Assembly: GCF_018143015.1 (NCBI RefSeq)
Contig: NC_054751.1
Span: forward strand, 33,246,347 to 33,310,346
Direction: 5' to 3'
DNA length: 64,000 bases
Source: Lytechinus variegatus
Taxonomy: Eukaryota > Echinodermata > Echinoidea > Temnopleuroida > Toxopneustidae
Shown: piece after piece, positions 11,662 through 24,500 of the stretch
Layout: each line of letters opens with the position of its first letter
Position numbering within the stretch: position 1 is the stretch's first letter
Position numbers and translations under genes: made by a program
Notes under the pieces: generated by a model
What the model was told of the DNA's origin: nothing
The model's input: only the letters and a program-made list of their open reading frames with translations
Databases searched by the model: none

Positions 11662-14600
11662 ATGGCGACTTACCCTAAGAAAAAACGTGTAGATCTGGAG
11701 GAAAAAGAGACCGATTCCAGTGATGGTCAGGAGGAAATGGACGATGAGAATATCGGAGATGACGACGATGACTTTTTAGAATCCTCTGATGAAGAAGTAA
11801 ATGAGGTAAAGATGATTTAAGTGTGATATTGTGTTCAATTTTATATATTATTCTGAGCAGACTATTTTCTTTAGTCCCACGATAGCATATTTATGTTGTT
11901 GGGCGTGAACGGTTGTTCGATTTATGATAGTGTCTGGTAATACAATACGTGCTTATAAATTGGACTTGGTTGCATGATGAAATTTAGTCATCCTCATAGA
12001 ATCACAAAAAGACAGAAACTACCAAATTTAAATTATCAGAAATTTATTTGGAATAAACCCAAACTTAAGTATTGAATGTCATTATTTAGGGTGACCAGAT
12101 TTCACAAAATGAAATACGGGACAATCAACAAACACGAGTCATGAAACAGACAAAGAAGGCTACACAGTGATAGATGAAAGAAAAATGTAAAGAATTGGAA
12201 TGAAGGGTGAACGAAAGAATGAAGGAGAGAAAGAAAAGGGGTGAATTTAGAAGACAGAACGAAAAATGAAGGAAAAATAAAAAAAAAAGAATAAAAGAAG
12301 GATGAAAGAAAGAATAAAACTTAAAAGAGAGAAAAGGGGTTTCCGATTCTTTGAATTGAATATTGAAAGACTAATAAGGAAGATGAATAAATGTTTGAAA
12401 GACAAAAAGGAGAGAAATAAAAAAGAAAAAAGGAAGAGCTAGGAAAGAAAGAATGAAGGAAAGAAAAATGTTTCCGTCTTTCTTTGAAATAAGAAAACAA
12501 ACAGAGGAAAACAGGACGGGGGAAGGAAGGAAGGGAGGGAAGGAATAAGAAGGAAAAATAAAATCAAGAATGAAAGAAAGGAGGAAAGAGAGAGAGGGAG
12601 AAAAGAATGAAGGGAGGTGAGAATGAAAAAAAAAAAGAAAATAATGGAACTGAGGAGAGAAAGAACTAAAAGAAAAGGAGAGGAAGGAAGTAAAGAAAAG
12701 TTCAGGAAAGACAGAATGAAGGAAATAAAAAAGGACATTTAGTAAAAAGCAGGTAAAAGAGAAGAGGGGAAAAATAGAAAAATAAACAGAGAGAGAGAGA
12801 GAAAGGATCAGGAAAGAGATATAGGAAATAAAGATAGATTGAACAAAAAAGGGCAAGCAGGAAGGATAGAAGGTTGCAGAAAGATAGAAAAGAAAGAAAG
12901 AAAGAATGAAAGAAAGAAAGCAAGAAAGAAAGAAAGGAAGAAAGAAAGAAAGAAAGGGAAAAATAGTTCAAACTTCAAGCAAACTAAAACAATCCAATCA
13001 TCTAACAAAAATCATAATGATATTTGGTGCTTTTAAATACATTTTTAAAATTTAAAAAAATTGAATGTTTTAGAAATGAATAAAATAAATTCAAAATAAG
13101 ATGAAACATCCTGCAATCATACACAAGACTCAAAAATAAAGCTGAAACAACTAGATCTTTATTTATGAAAACTCAATAACTTGTTCCTCCGATTACATCT
13201 CCAAATCAGTAATCTTAGAATCCATACTACATTTTAAAAATTTCCCGCCGATGTTGTGATTATTTTGGTGGAAAAACTGTTTATCATATCATTGTTTGCA
13301 CCATTGAGAATCTGCTCTGATCCTACATTTTGTTCAATATTCTGAAATACAGGACAAATAGGCGTCCCGGAAAGGGTTTGTTGGGATACTGGGAAAAAGG
13401 AGCAAAATATGGGACGATCCTGGGAAATACGGGATGTCTGGTCACCCTGAATGTCAATGAAGTCAGGGACAGGAGGAGTTAACATGCTAACATTAATGCA
13501 ATGACTGTCGATGCAAAAAATATAAATAAAAACATGTTTGAAAATGATAGGAGTCCTATTCAACTGCCTTGATGTGCGGCCGGGTGTAGCCTAGAGGACT
13601 CCATGATGATATTTTTCATATTTTTGTCTTTGGTCTTTTTATCACTGAGCCTAGACTAATATATCCGCTGTTTCGGTGGAGTTTTAAAAACATTTTCTTT
13701 TTTTTGTCCTCCTCCTCCTACACTGACGAAAGTCTGCAATTGAGCTTGTAAGGAGGTTTGACCCAAGCTTAACTGCAGTGTCTGGAGAAAACTTCAGAAA
13801 AGAGGTGCAATAAAAAAAATGATATTATAATCAGCTTACCACCCTTCTGAAACATATGCTGGAAAATATTGAATTTACATAACAAACATTCAGGTTCTTC
13901 TCGATCTTTCGCTGCCACGTATAAAATACAGCTGAGTGTACGAACGCGCCCGCTAATCATGTTATTGTTATCATTCGTGTTACTAAAAATGGTAACACGA
14001 ACATGATTCGCGCATTCGTATGCTCAGCTGTATAAGAAACATGACAGCGATTGATCAAAGAAGAACATGATCCTGAATGTTTAATTTGTCATATTTTTCC
14101 CTTCTTCTAGATTGACAAACTCGTCGGTGAAGTTCCTCTTTAAAAGGGAAGTTCACCCTGACAAAAAGTTTATTGTAAAAATAGCAGAAAAAGAAAAGAA
14201 AAATATTGCCGAAGGTTTGAGAAGTCACCAAAGAATAAAAAAGTTATATTTGAATTATTTCACTTGGGATGTCATATGCAAGCAGCTTTCCTACATATCG
14301 TATGGTAAAAAACCAACGAAATGTTATTTTCTCAGAAAATTTTAAATGGTTTTTACTGTACCTTCAGTAAATCAATGGAAAAATCATGTCATTGCCGTTC
14401 TTAGAAAGAAAAAAATGTCATCACAAAGCATTAAAAATTGAAATTTATGCATTTTTATTACATTACATATGGAGCAGCTGCTCATTTATGACATCACAAA
14501 TCCAAAACTTAAACTTCGAATAACTTTCTTTATCTATAATAGGTTTTCCTCAAACCTTCACCGATATTTTTTATTATTTTTTCTGCTATTTTTGGTTGTG

Positions 14601-17600
14601 ACCCAAAAGTTGATGCTGTATGTTGATTATTTTTATTTCCAAAGAAAAAATGCCCTGTGCAGTTACAACTTTATTCTCCTACCTTTTTTTGTTTTTGTTT
14701 ACAACACAGGAAGTTCAGATTGAATTTGAAGCATTTCCCCCTCAAGATAACGACTTTCATGGCATCAAGCGCCTTCTTCAGCATGTAAGATTTTATCAGT
14801 TCTTCAGCTAAATAATTTCCCTTTCTAAATTACCTAAATTGACTTCAATATTCAAAAGTTAGGGCACAGAATCTAGATCTACTCTGATAATTTCTTTAAT
14901 CACTTGAATACAGCATACATTTTTTTTTTTTTTTGGGGGGGGGGTTTGTCTGTGATATTATCTTATTGTATAATTAATCAATCCATATTTTATCCTGCAT
15001 TATGAGGAAAATGTGAACTTAATTGATTCCAGTCAAATAGTCTTTTAACTATTCATTGTTTTCATGGGAAGCAATCCCTCCCTTTAAATTGAAAAGTTTG
15101 CCCCCCCAAAAAAAAAAAAAAAAATTGTATGCTGTATTCAAGTGATTGTATGAACAATTTTTCTTGAGTGATGAATGTTATAAAGCCCTGCTTCTCCCTA
15201 GTGACTGCTTTTGATAGATACATAACACAAGAGGTGCATTGGTTAACCTTTGATTACTTTAGAAACTAATATAATTGCACAATTCTTCTATCAAACTGTA
15301 CAGGGGCCTGTTGCAGAAAGAGTTAGTTTCAACGAAAGTCAAAATATCAAGCGCAAGTCCTGAATACGGGTGCCTCATTGGCTGGAAAGCAAGTTGCGCA
15401 AGATTTTTTGAGTTGCGTTTGATCAAAACTCTTTCTGCAACGGGCCCCTGATGCATTTCTTAATTCTGCTTGAAATGAATTGATTTTATATCAGTCTAGA
15501 ATTTTTCACTTTCATCATTTCTTCACACATTTCTTTCTCTGACTCTTTATATTTTTTTTATTTGTTCAGCTTTTTTCAAGGACCAAAGTAAACACCAGTC
15601 AACTCACTGATCTCATACTATCCCAGAACCATGTTGGTTGTGTTTTAAAGGTAATATCACTCTTCAAATACCATTTTCTTCTTTCTTTCTGTTCCATGTA
15701 TTAAACAAATGGTTGCATTTCCATTTCATTTAAGTATGCAATCTGACATCATTTTGTCCTTATCCATTTAATCTATATACTACAAAGTTGTGGCATAGTT
15801 TGCATGGAAAGTCTCAAAGAAAAAAGGGGTATTTAAAATTTGAACTACAATATTTTCCAGACTAAAACAATATTGCTTGTATCACAATGAATGCATTATT
15901 ATAACATGAAGTGCCTTTCTTGGGAGTGCAAATAAAACATAACACTAAATTTCATTGAACAGGCTTATTAATTCATAGATGACTTCACTTTTATATCATA
16001 TTGATATTACATCTGTATCTTTCTGTTACTTGGTTTAACCTTTGATATCATAATATGTTAAATATAAACATTAAAGACCAAATAATGAAACGAAATCTTT
16101 CAAATTTATCATGTTGTTCATTAGTTTGCTGATATTTTTTCTGTCATGTTTATAGAGATCTTAATGAATATCATGGAATATAATCTTTGTTTTGTTTATT
16201 TCATATTGTATTACGTTGCAGCAAAGTGATGCTCAACTTGTCGAAGAGAGTGATTCTGATGATGATAATGATGATGATGTTTTTGGATTCACCACAGTAC
16301 TAAACATTATTGAGAAGAAGGTAAAGAATATTCTTGAGAATCTTGTACTTCTAATCAGAAAGGCTATACTAACTCTAGAATGGATTAATATATAAAACTT
16401 AGCGTAAAATGTGATATGATTTTCCATTTTCTGTACGTCTCTTTTAAAGGTAACTGCCATCAGCAAGTCTTTTTATGGGAAGAGAAATGTAAAACTTAAA
16501 AAACCCTTAAATTGTTTTCACTAAGTTGATTTGCAAGGGGCATGCTCCATGTGGAGGTTGAATTTCATAGCATTTTTTTTTAGAATTAGCTAGATATGAT
16601 TTCAGTTTAGGTGTGTCAGAATAAAAGCTCTGTTTTGTGTCTATGATGACATTATTTTCCAGTGTGGAATATGAAGCAAATAATCACCTTTGGTTTCAGT
16701 GGATCAGACAAAAGTATCAATTCCTTAGTGATGTGTATGGGTGCACAATCTTTCCTCAGCTTCGCTTCAGAGAGGCTTCAAATAATCTTGTGCATGATGG
16801 TATATCCCCAGCACTATCACTTTCATTGACAGTAATTATTTGCTTATTATTCAGAGTTCTTCATTGCTACTTGTTTTATTGCCTGTATTAGCATGCTTAT
16901 GTAGTTGGTTCAGTCTGGAATGCTAATTGTGACATCAGAAAAAGAGGTATGAGTGTCTTCTTCCATTTTTATCTGTAGAACACTGAATGCATCCAAGAAA
17001 TTCACAAGCTCATTGTGGATAAATGTTCCACATGCAATTCAGAAGCGGAGGTCAATGAACTCTCCCAGATTCTTGGGGATGATTCCCGGAACGTCGGTCT
17101 TCTGCTGTGTGAACGCTTCGTCAACATCCCTCCTCAACTTGCTCCTCCTCTTCACAGTAGCCTTCAGTGAGTATTAACATGTCAAATCACAACTCGAGTG
17201 CTTTTTTCCCAAATAATGTTTCATAAAAGAGGAATGTGAAGAGTAATCTTAATCTTCAAGATTACTCCAAATAAAGAGGCTTTAATGGGAGGAATTTATA
17301 ATTTGTAAACAAATTTTTGGCATTACTCCTATGTGTTTAAATCTGTAATAAAAATCAGAAGTCAGAAAAAATTGGAACCAGTGGGATTCTAACTTGCCAT
17401 CTACTACTTATGATTTTCATCACAGATCGAACAGGTGTTCTTAAACACATAGGAGTAATACAGAAAATTTGTTTACAAATTATAATTTTCTCCTATTAAT
17501 GCCTCTTTATTTACTAACTAATGTCCACGGCGGACTGCATTTGGATATTAATGAGTCAGAAAGAAGAGGATCGAGGGTATTAGAATTCCAGTTCATGGTG

Positions 17601-20453
17601 ACTTAGCCATGAACCAGAATAGCCTGGTGGTTAAGTCGCTGCCCGGAAAGCAGTAGATGGCAGGTTCGGATCCCACTGATTCCAATTTTTTCTGACTTAT
17701 TGTTTTCACCAGAGATCGAGCATGCGATCTAAAACACATAGGAGTAATGCAGAAAATTTGTTTACAAATTACTCCGCTCCTGCCCCCTTTTGTAAAGAAA
17801 ATGGGGCAATCTCAAGATACCTAGATGCTGAATAAGAATTTGTGAAGGAAGCACCATTGATATTGAGATATATCTTTCTAGAATCTACATTAAGACTTGA
17901 GTAGGATGATGATACCCTGTATTACACAGGGGTTATTTATGTTGTATCTTTTCTCAGTTTTCCTTTCATTTTTATCATGATTTATTTATTCCACACTATT
18001 TTTTTCTCCATTCACATATTTTTTTCAAGGCCTTTATGTTGTTTATACATGGTGACCATTTTCAATTTGTTAGGATGTCTAATCATCAGAAGCTAATTTT
18101 GTATTCAACAGATTCGGAAGCTCTCCTTTTCTTTTCCTGACATTTTTGACATAATGAAATGAAAATTAGGACTATCAAAAATAATAGGAATATTTAACAA
18201 AAATACAAATTTTAGCCATTCCCATTTAACTTGAGGCTGTTTCTATCTTTCAGAAATGACATAAGAATAGCAGGAGCTAAACACCCACGGATGAAATTTG
18301 ACTATTATCTCTTGATGAGCAGAGCATACCAGCAACCTCAGCTTCCATCTTCAAAGAAAAAGACTAAAGCTCCAGACAGAAATGAATGGATTTTTACCAA
18401 CGCTGAAGATGGTATCTTTTTCAAAGTAAGTTGAACACATGAACTTGGGGTTTTATAGGGAGCTACTTTTCACAAATGATTGCCTAAATCTGCAATATTT
18501 GATGAGCTTAAACATTGCGGTGAATGAGGAATTTTTAGGTTCTGTTTTTTTTTTTCTTTATTTACCAGGGCTCTGTTGTGAGCATTTCAGGGGTAAAATT
18601 ACCCCAAGCCCCGGTGTAATTCTTCCCAGCCTCGTACACATTTTGTATCTTGTTTGTGTTTATTGAAGAGAGATGGTTGTTAAAAGAGAATCCAACCCAA
18701 ATAAAAACTTGTTTTTATAAGGGAAAGAAAAATCAGACAAGTTGATTGGTGAAATTTTTAACAATATTGGACAAACAAGAAGAGAGTTATGAATTTTTAA
18801 AGTTATATTGGTAATCACTGTACCCATGGAGACTTCAAATTGGCCGCATATGGGATTTCATAGTGATGTAAGGCAAGGACTACTCTTCCATGTACTCCAA
18901 CAAAATATTATTATAATGTCATTTTTTCCAAAAGTTTTATTTCAAATTATACTTTTCTTTCATGATGACATAAAGCAATATACTACCTGGGTTATATTTA
19001 GATTACTGCCCCAGGGGAATGGGTACTTATGAGAAAGTGATAATTAAGTACATGGCCTATGGGAAAGTTCTTCTTGCCCCTTGTCATAATTTACTTACCC
19101 AGTTGCCAATTTGAAATCTACATAGTATTTGTGATCTCAATTTTAAAGCAGCTGTAACTTTCTTATTGCTTGTCCGATTTATTTCAATCTTTCACCATTC
19201 TGTTTAATTTATTTTTTCCTTCCCAAGTGAACAAGCAACATTTTATGGCCAAGGCTGGATTCCCCTTTAAACTATTGTACATCCGAATGCCAGAATTTTT
19301 CATGTCAAATATCACCAAACACAGCATGATGAAAAGATTTTAACTAAATATGAAATACCCAATAATTCCCCCAAAATCAATCCAATCTTTGTTTCTGATA
19401 AGAAAAATCAGAAATTAGGCAAGTTATATAAATAAATCTTGCTTTAATATTGTAAGTATGCTGGTCCCAAAGAACTTGTGTATTGAGCTGTACTGTATCA
19501 TCACAATATTTGTTTTTAGAAAATTGACAGATAATCCACAGGTGTTCTAGTATTTATAAAAATTGTTTGCAGAGGACTTATTTTTCATAATTTTGATTTG
19601 ATCCTCTAAATGTGGCAAGTTCTTGAAATATTTTTTTGTTTTTTAGAACTTCCAACGCTCTAAAAAATCAATGGAACAAAATGGGGGTAGAATGGTTGAT
19701 TATTTTTCTATTTACTGAACCAAAACATGCACACAAGCAGGGGAGGTAAATATTCTTAATTAAAGAAAGTAAACTAATGAACATTTAGGAAAGGTAGATC
19801 TTACAATTATATTTAAACTTCTAATGCTGTATCCAATGTTACAATACTGATCATTCTAGGCATGGAACTAGCCAGGTTTGATAGACATTAGTTTTGGGAG
19901 GCCAGATATTGTTAAAAAAAAATGGCCCCCGAAATTATATTTCCCAAGTGAAACATTAGAACACCACCGGGGGGGGGGGGCAGTGACGAGTCACAAACCA
20001 TGCAAGGGACGTACCCCCCCCCGACAAGTCACAACTGATCCCTGACGAGCCACAAGTGACCCGTTCCTTTGAACTTGAAGACCTTTTTTTTGGGGGGGGG
20101 GCTTGTCAAATATTTTTCTGGTACGGAAATCCTTTATTTGTGGACCTTTTTTTTTTTGCTTGTGAAATTTTTTGGCGGACAAATTTGCCCCCCCCCCTTT
20201 GGAAAATCCTAGGTACGCCACTGAAGTGAAATCATAATTCTCAGTAATAATCAATCTGCTATAATTCATATTTTGAAATTAGGAGTCTATTCTCACCCTA
20301 CACTACCCAAGTCAAATAGACCAGGCCGGAGCTGTCGCTGGGAAATGGACGGAAGATGATACGGAGATGAAAACATTTAGAGTCGTCATGGTTGTACCTG
20401 CAAGCAAAATGAACAATATACTCGCAGAGATACAGGAGGCATTTGCCGTATGA
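11662..20453 (+). CDS. BCCIP: BCCIP, BRCA2 and CDKN1A-interacting protein (seven exons)
   Basis: Nuclear protein known in animals to bind BRCA2 and p21, with roles in recombination, cell-cycle control and ribosome biogenesis. Exons are 11,662-11,805 (ATG first), 14,710-14,784, 15,570-15,650, 16,222-16,320, 16,979-17,166, 18,254-18,425 and 20,283-20,453 (TGA at 20,451). All junctions are GT-AG with matching phase, giving 309 aa against 314 for the human beta form. Residues 1-48 are acidic and low in complexity (KKKR near the start, then DDDDD). Family landmarks follow: IEFEAF near residue 52, LTDLILSQNHVG, an acidic stretch before VFGF, LLLCERFVNIPPQ, FDYYLLMSRAY, WIFTNAEDGIFF and a C-terminal FRVVMVVP block. 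The terminal exon aligns more weakly with human, as expected for this family. The gene is tail-to-tail with DHX15. Confidence 0.95.
12082..13448. mobile_element. hAT-like element with long polypurine core
   Basis: Located in BCCIP intron 1. AGGGTGACCAGA near the left end is the inverse of TCTGGTCACCCT at the right, and the 8-bp repeat GAATGTCA flanks it at 12,074-12,081 and 13,449-13,456. The left end carries six extra bases before the inverted repeat. The middle, about 12,165-12,960, is a GA-rich polypurine tract, so long open frames on either strand there (poly S/F/L or K/R/E) are artefacts of composition. Confidence 0.75.
12165..12960 (+). repeat. Polypurine (GAAA-rich) tract
   Basis: About 800 bp of almost pure purine on the plus strand, grading from irregular GA-rich sequence into a regular GAAA array near 12,888-12,958. 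It lies inside the element at 12,082-13,448. Confidence 0.92.
13858..14102. mobile_element. Fold-back element in BCCIP intron 1
   Basis: About 245 bp of inverted-repeat sequence centred near 13,975. Arms share aaacattcaggttcttct against its inverse, and cagctgagtgtacgaacgcg against cgcgcattcgtatgctcagctg in inverted order. Ends are imperfect and no target duplication was set. Confidence 0.6.
14140..14600. mobile_element. TTAA-type fold-back MITE (AGTTCACCCTGAC subfamily), decayed
   Basis: The left end TTTAAAAGGGAAGTTCACCC resembles the start of the element at 47,026. The right half, around 14,540-14,600, is an imperfect inverse including tctgctatttttgg. The right terminus is poorly preserved, so the end is approximate. 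It lies just before BCCIP exon 2. Confidence 0.6.
15301..15450. mobile_element. CAGGGGCCTGTTGCA MITE, copy 1
   Basis: 150-bp palindromic element in BCCIP intron 2. CAGGGGCCTGTTGCAGAAAG is the near-inverse of the right end ctttctgcaacgggcccctg. CAGGGG ends are typical of hAT-type MITEs. A second copy is at 25,360-25,514. Confidence 0.8.
17230..17790. repeat. Cluster of tRNA-like SINE pieces in inverted orientation
   Basis: In BCCIP intron 5. At 17,615-17,790 (+) a tRNA-like head is seen, with an A-box-like agcctggtggttaag and a B-box-like ggttcggatccc. A specific tail (cacataggagtaatgcag, then tttgtttacaaatta) follows. At 17,300-17,415 the same body and tail occur on the minus strand, and a third tail copy lies at 17,425-17,500 (+). 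The arrangement suggests insertion of one copy into or beside another. Confidence 0.65.
18684..19266. mobile_element. TTAA-flanked fold-back MITE (AGAGAATCCAACC subfamily)
   Basis: In BCCIP intron 6. TTAA lies at 18,680-18,683 and 19,267-19,270. The left end AGAGAATCCAACC is the near-inverse of GGCTGGATTCCCCT at the right. Size (583 bp) and overall symmetry match the other TTAA elements, but the terminal sequence marks a different subfamily. Confidence 0.8.
19981..20223. mobile_element. CAGTGGCGTA-type hAT-like MITE
   Basis: Left end CAGTGACGAGTC, right end GGTACGCCACTG, about 243 bp, in BCCIP intron 6 immediately before the last exon. The inner part (cttgtcaaatatttt, ggaaaatcctaggtacgcc) is related to the element at 9,617. 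The left flank is a G-run that masks any target duplication. Confidence 0.65.
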
Positions 20454-21010
20454 TATATCAAGGGATGATAGACTGATAATATGGACAGATTTTTACCTGC
20501 TTTGCTTTGGAAGTGCCCTCGGATGGATATTATTGTCACTCTGGTAGGAGACATTTTGGGAGAAAGATGGGATATTTCTTTTCTCTTCTCTGCTCCCTTT
20601 CTCCTTTGACACTAGTATATTTTCACAAATGTTTCAAATTTCATGCGCAACTGGGACCTGTTCTTCGGTAGTAAGCACCTGTCACTGATATGTTATCATC
20701 ATAATCATATAGTAGTCATAATTATTCTATAAAATGTTTTAGATAGGTAGTCATAGCAAATTATCATGAAAAGATCCAAGATACAAGTGATAATCTTGTT
20801 CCCTCGTGTTTTCTGGTGACTTTCTAGTAAAGTATTTCATATGACAATATAGCATCCACCTCATCAATGCAACACTCCTGACATTCAATGCTCACTGATG
20901 AGCAATACTTAATATTTTTATGTAAAATTTAATTGTAAATTCCATATTGAAGATAATTCTGAAACATTTTTCAAATGAATGTCATTTACCATATGCTTGA
21001 AGGATATTAA

Positions 21011-21571
21011 AGTGAACCAAAACAAGAAGTAGTTTTAATAAATGGTGAAAAATCAATCAAGTATAATGCTGACAATTTCATCAAAATCCAACATTGAATA
21101 AGAAAGTTATGGCATCAATTTTGTTTATTTTCAGTAGTTCAATGCACAACACAATGAAATGCCAGAGAGAAAGTAGATGATGCAACAAACTCACCACTTT
21201 GTATTTTATTATATGAAGTGTAGAATATTTCAATTTTTACAGATTTGACAATGAGCGTATTCTTTGATTAACAACAATTTGCAATGATGGTAAACCAACA
21301 TATTCAAGGAAGAAGTAATCTTTTTTTTTCCCCGCATAATTAAAAAAATATAAAGATGTTTCATATTTCATGAAAACGTGAGTGGGTGACGTCATCATTT
21401 CCCTCATTTGCATGTTGACCAGGATGTGAATATAACTGTTTTGTGAAAAATAAACAAAATTGAAAAATGTCACAACTTTCTTAAATACAATTTTAATGAA
21501 ACTTTCAGTCGTATGGTATTTTTATTTTCTCTTATTTAAATCAACTTTTGTTTTTAGGTTTGACTTACCCC
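21011..21571. mobile_element. TTAA-flanked fold-back MITE, diverged copy
   Basis: TTAA at 21,007-21,010 and 21,572-21,575. The left end AGTGAACCAAAACAAG and the right end tttgacttaccc are decayed inverses. Inner blocks (aatgctgacaatttcatcaa, aataagaaagttatg) match the family at 4,888. Confidence 0.75.
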
Positions 21572-24500
21572 TTAAATTGTTAATACATGACACACTAGAA
21601 AAGAGAGCCTGTATATTTGAGTACAAGTATCCTAGTGAACCAGTCATTGGTATAATGCATTAACCTGTACTTTGATTGGAATATATAAATTTTCAATTAG
21701 GACATTGAAATTGATATGATATTGACATAACTTCTTTACACAATTGTCATGTTACATCCAGAAACGATCATGTCTGAACATTTTGTTGATTTCAAACATT
21801 TTGCGTTTTAACCTATCTTTCCCTATTTATGAGGATCACAATAAGCTTTGCTTTTACTTGCAAATATAATTTATTCTTTTAAATATTGTCTCTATGATTA
21901 TGTGTAGTTACAGAAATACAGTGCATCCCCCAAAAAAGGAAACCATGATTCCTGGTTATTTTTTTCAACATAGCAAAATAATGAAAGGTCTTTCACTTTA
22001 TTAATAATAAAAAAATCTTCAATTTTCTTCAATTTTGATATATATTATATGAAAAGTTTGCGCATAGATCTAGAAGATCAAGAACCAAGCTACGCAGAAA
22101 AATAGGTTGAGATTCTGGAAGGTTGCAATTATTTTGCGTCAGAAAAGGATGACTTGTTGGCATATCCTTTGTATCCTTTCATAATCTTCTTTCACTAATT
22201 TCTAAACGAGATTTACATGCGAGTTCCTGCGCAAATCGTTTCTGATATGCCTCAGTTATACTCTGCAATGGATGAACAATCCACTACTTATTTGCACACC
22301 AATCAAAGAAGAGATTTCATTCTTACTATAAATGTTAAATTTATGATCTAAACATATTCAATGATTGTGATGCCTAGCTTCAGAGATGGGTTTCCCTTTT
22401 TGCAGGACGCACTGTTTAATTCAATTACAATCTTGACATTAAAATGTCAACAAATATATTTCACTTGTAGATCTTCAAGAATTATAAACTTGTTAAAACT
22501 TCTATTTCTTCTGTTTTATATTCTGACCTCCTTTATGTCTGATGTCACTTGACCAGGGGACCGTTCCATGAAGATGTTCATAAGTTGTGAGTGCTTGTAA
22601 GCAAGACTTGTGACAAATGATATACCACAATTTATCATTGGTTTTTATTTAACTCCCAAGAAAGGGCCATTAGTCTCTCATAGTTTATGAACAGCGTATG
22701 GAACTTCCACCACCTTTTCTTTTTATTCTAAATCCTGTTTTACCTACAAGGGAATTTTATGTTAATTCATTTCATTATACTTTTACCTCATTCATGCTTT
22801 TACCTCATTCATGCAGATAGGTACCAGAGATATTCAAATTAAGTCTAAACCACCAGGGAAATAAACATAGACCGGGGGACATGTTTCCAAGGTAATTGGT
22901 TATATACCAGCTTGGCGTTTACCAGCAAAAATGCTGTTATGCCGAGTTCCTACGGGAGTTGCCACAAACAGAAACATGTCCCTCCTACTCAAAATAGTAG
23001 GGGGACACAATATCAAATGTCCTCCCTACTATTTGTGGTCTTTTATGATGGTTCAAAATTGAAACAAAACATGTATTTTAGGACGAGATGGGATGATAAC
23101 TTTTTTTTAGTCAAATTTTCGTCAAAATGACCCAAAATTTTGGGTGATAACTTTTTTTTTTGCTTGTCAATTTTCCAGCCCCTTGCCCTCCCCCCCCCCT
23201 ACCTTTTGGGATACATTTTCGCCTCTGACACATGTAGTATCGATATCTCATTGCACAGAGGGTAGCTGTTCCCTGTACAGAGAGTGAGGTCATACTGTAA
23301 TGGAACCTACTTGTATGTAATAAGGAAAATGGGGGGGGGGGGGTTGAAATAAAAACTCAAAATAAAAGACAGATAAATTATTTCTGAGTGTTTTCCACTA
23401 TTTATTACATTAAGCATTGTGATGCCTAAGAGTATTTGACAGCCATGCACTTGGCAACATAAAAATGGAAATAAACATAGAAAACATGGAGGCAAAAATA
23501 ATATGCTCATAATAATGGCATAATCTATGTACACATCCAGAGACATTAATTGAACAACAATACTACCTTGTGTTACATTACATCAGTGACAATATGGGAT
23601 TGATTGGGTAATGAATTATGTAAATTTGACCAGATAATTAAGCAATGTCTTGTCTCAATCCTAACTCTCCGTCTATACACAAAAGAATGAAGTCACTAGG
23701 CCAACTCACATGCAGGACAGTCCTTTCAAATAAAGAGTGGTGGCAGTACCAAACTTCACATGCTCACCAAGGGTGTGTTTCACAAATATTAAAGTTTGAC
23801 TACATATTGCATCCTTAATTCCCTGTTGATCAGGGGCCCCGTCCTACAAAGAGTTGCGATTGATCCAATCAATATCTATAAATTCGTTGATTTCTTGACA
23901 ATTTGGTGTGTTTTCCTTCATTTACATGTACATGTATTAGGATATTTTGCAAATTTCCTGTAGAAAAATTATGACACTGTTGGATTTCCATAGACTTAAG
24001 ATTGATCACTTTCATGGGATGCCCCATAGATCAATCAGATTATGCATGAAAATCATATAGCACATTGGCACTCAAACAAGACTTATTCAGATTTTGTGAA
24101 ACTCCTTTTGTGAAACACCCACCAGGTCATGTCATACCTGATACTGATAGTCCTGAGCACAACAGAAGAACCCATTAGTATTAGAAGTATTTTAGGCATT
24201 GCATTTCAAAGTTATGTCACTCATGCAGCTGTAAACTCCATGCAAAACCAGCCATACCTGGCCAATAGATCTCAAAAAGCAGGGTTTTTTCAAAAAATAA
24301 CTTTACACATCTTTAAAAATGGACCTTACTGTCTCATGGAATTATTGGAACCATCATTACATATTTTATTCTTTTCACGAAATACATCGTTTTATATTAC
24401 AATTCACAAATTTAATGAGACACCATTCTGGATGATGAAATACATGTGTATCTATTATATCTATATTGGTACCTAATAAAATTTACACATTTCACTTCAA

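Noticed and set aside
12371-13036. Several open frames of 65-161 aa, some hydrophobic and membrane-like
   Set aside because: They are translations of the polypurine/polypyrimidine tract; composition is only S, L, F or K, R, E.
24129-24476. 115-aa open frame in the BCCIP/DHX15 spacer
   Set aside because: No conserved motif, start context or splice pattern. The surrounding sequence is AT-rich and repeat-like.
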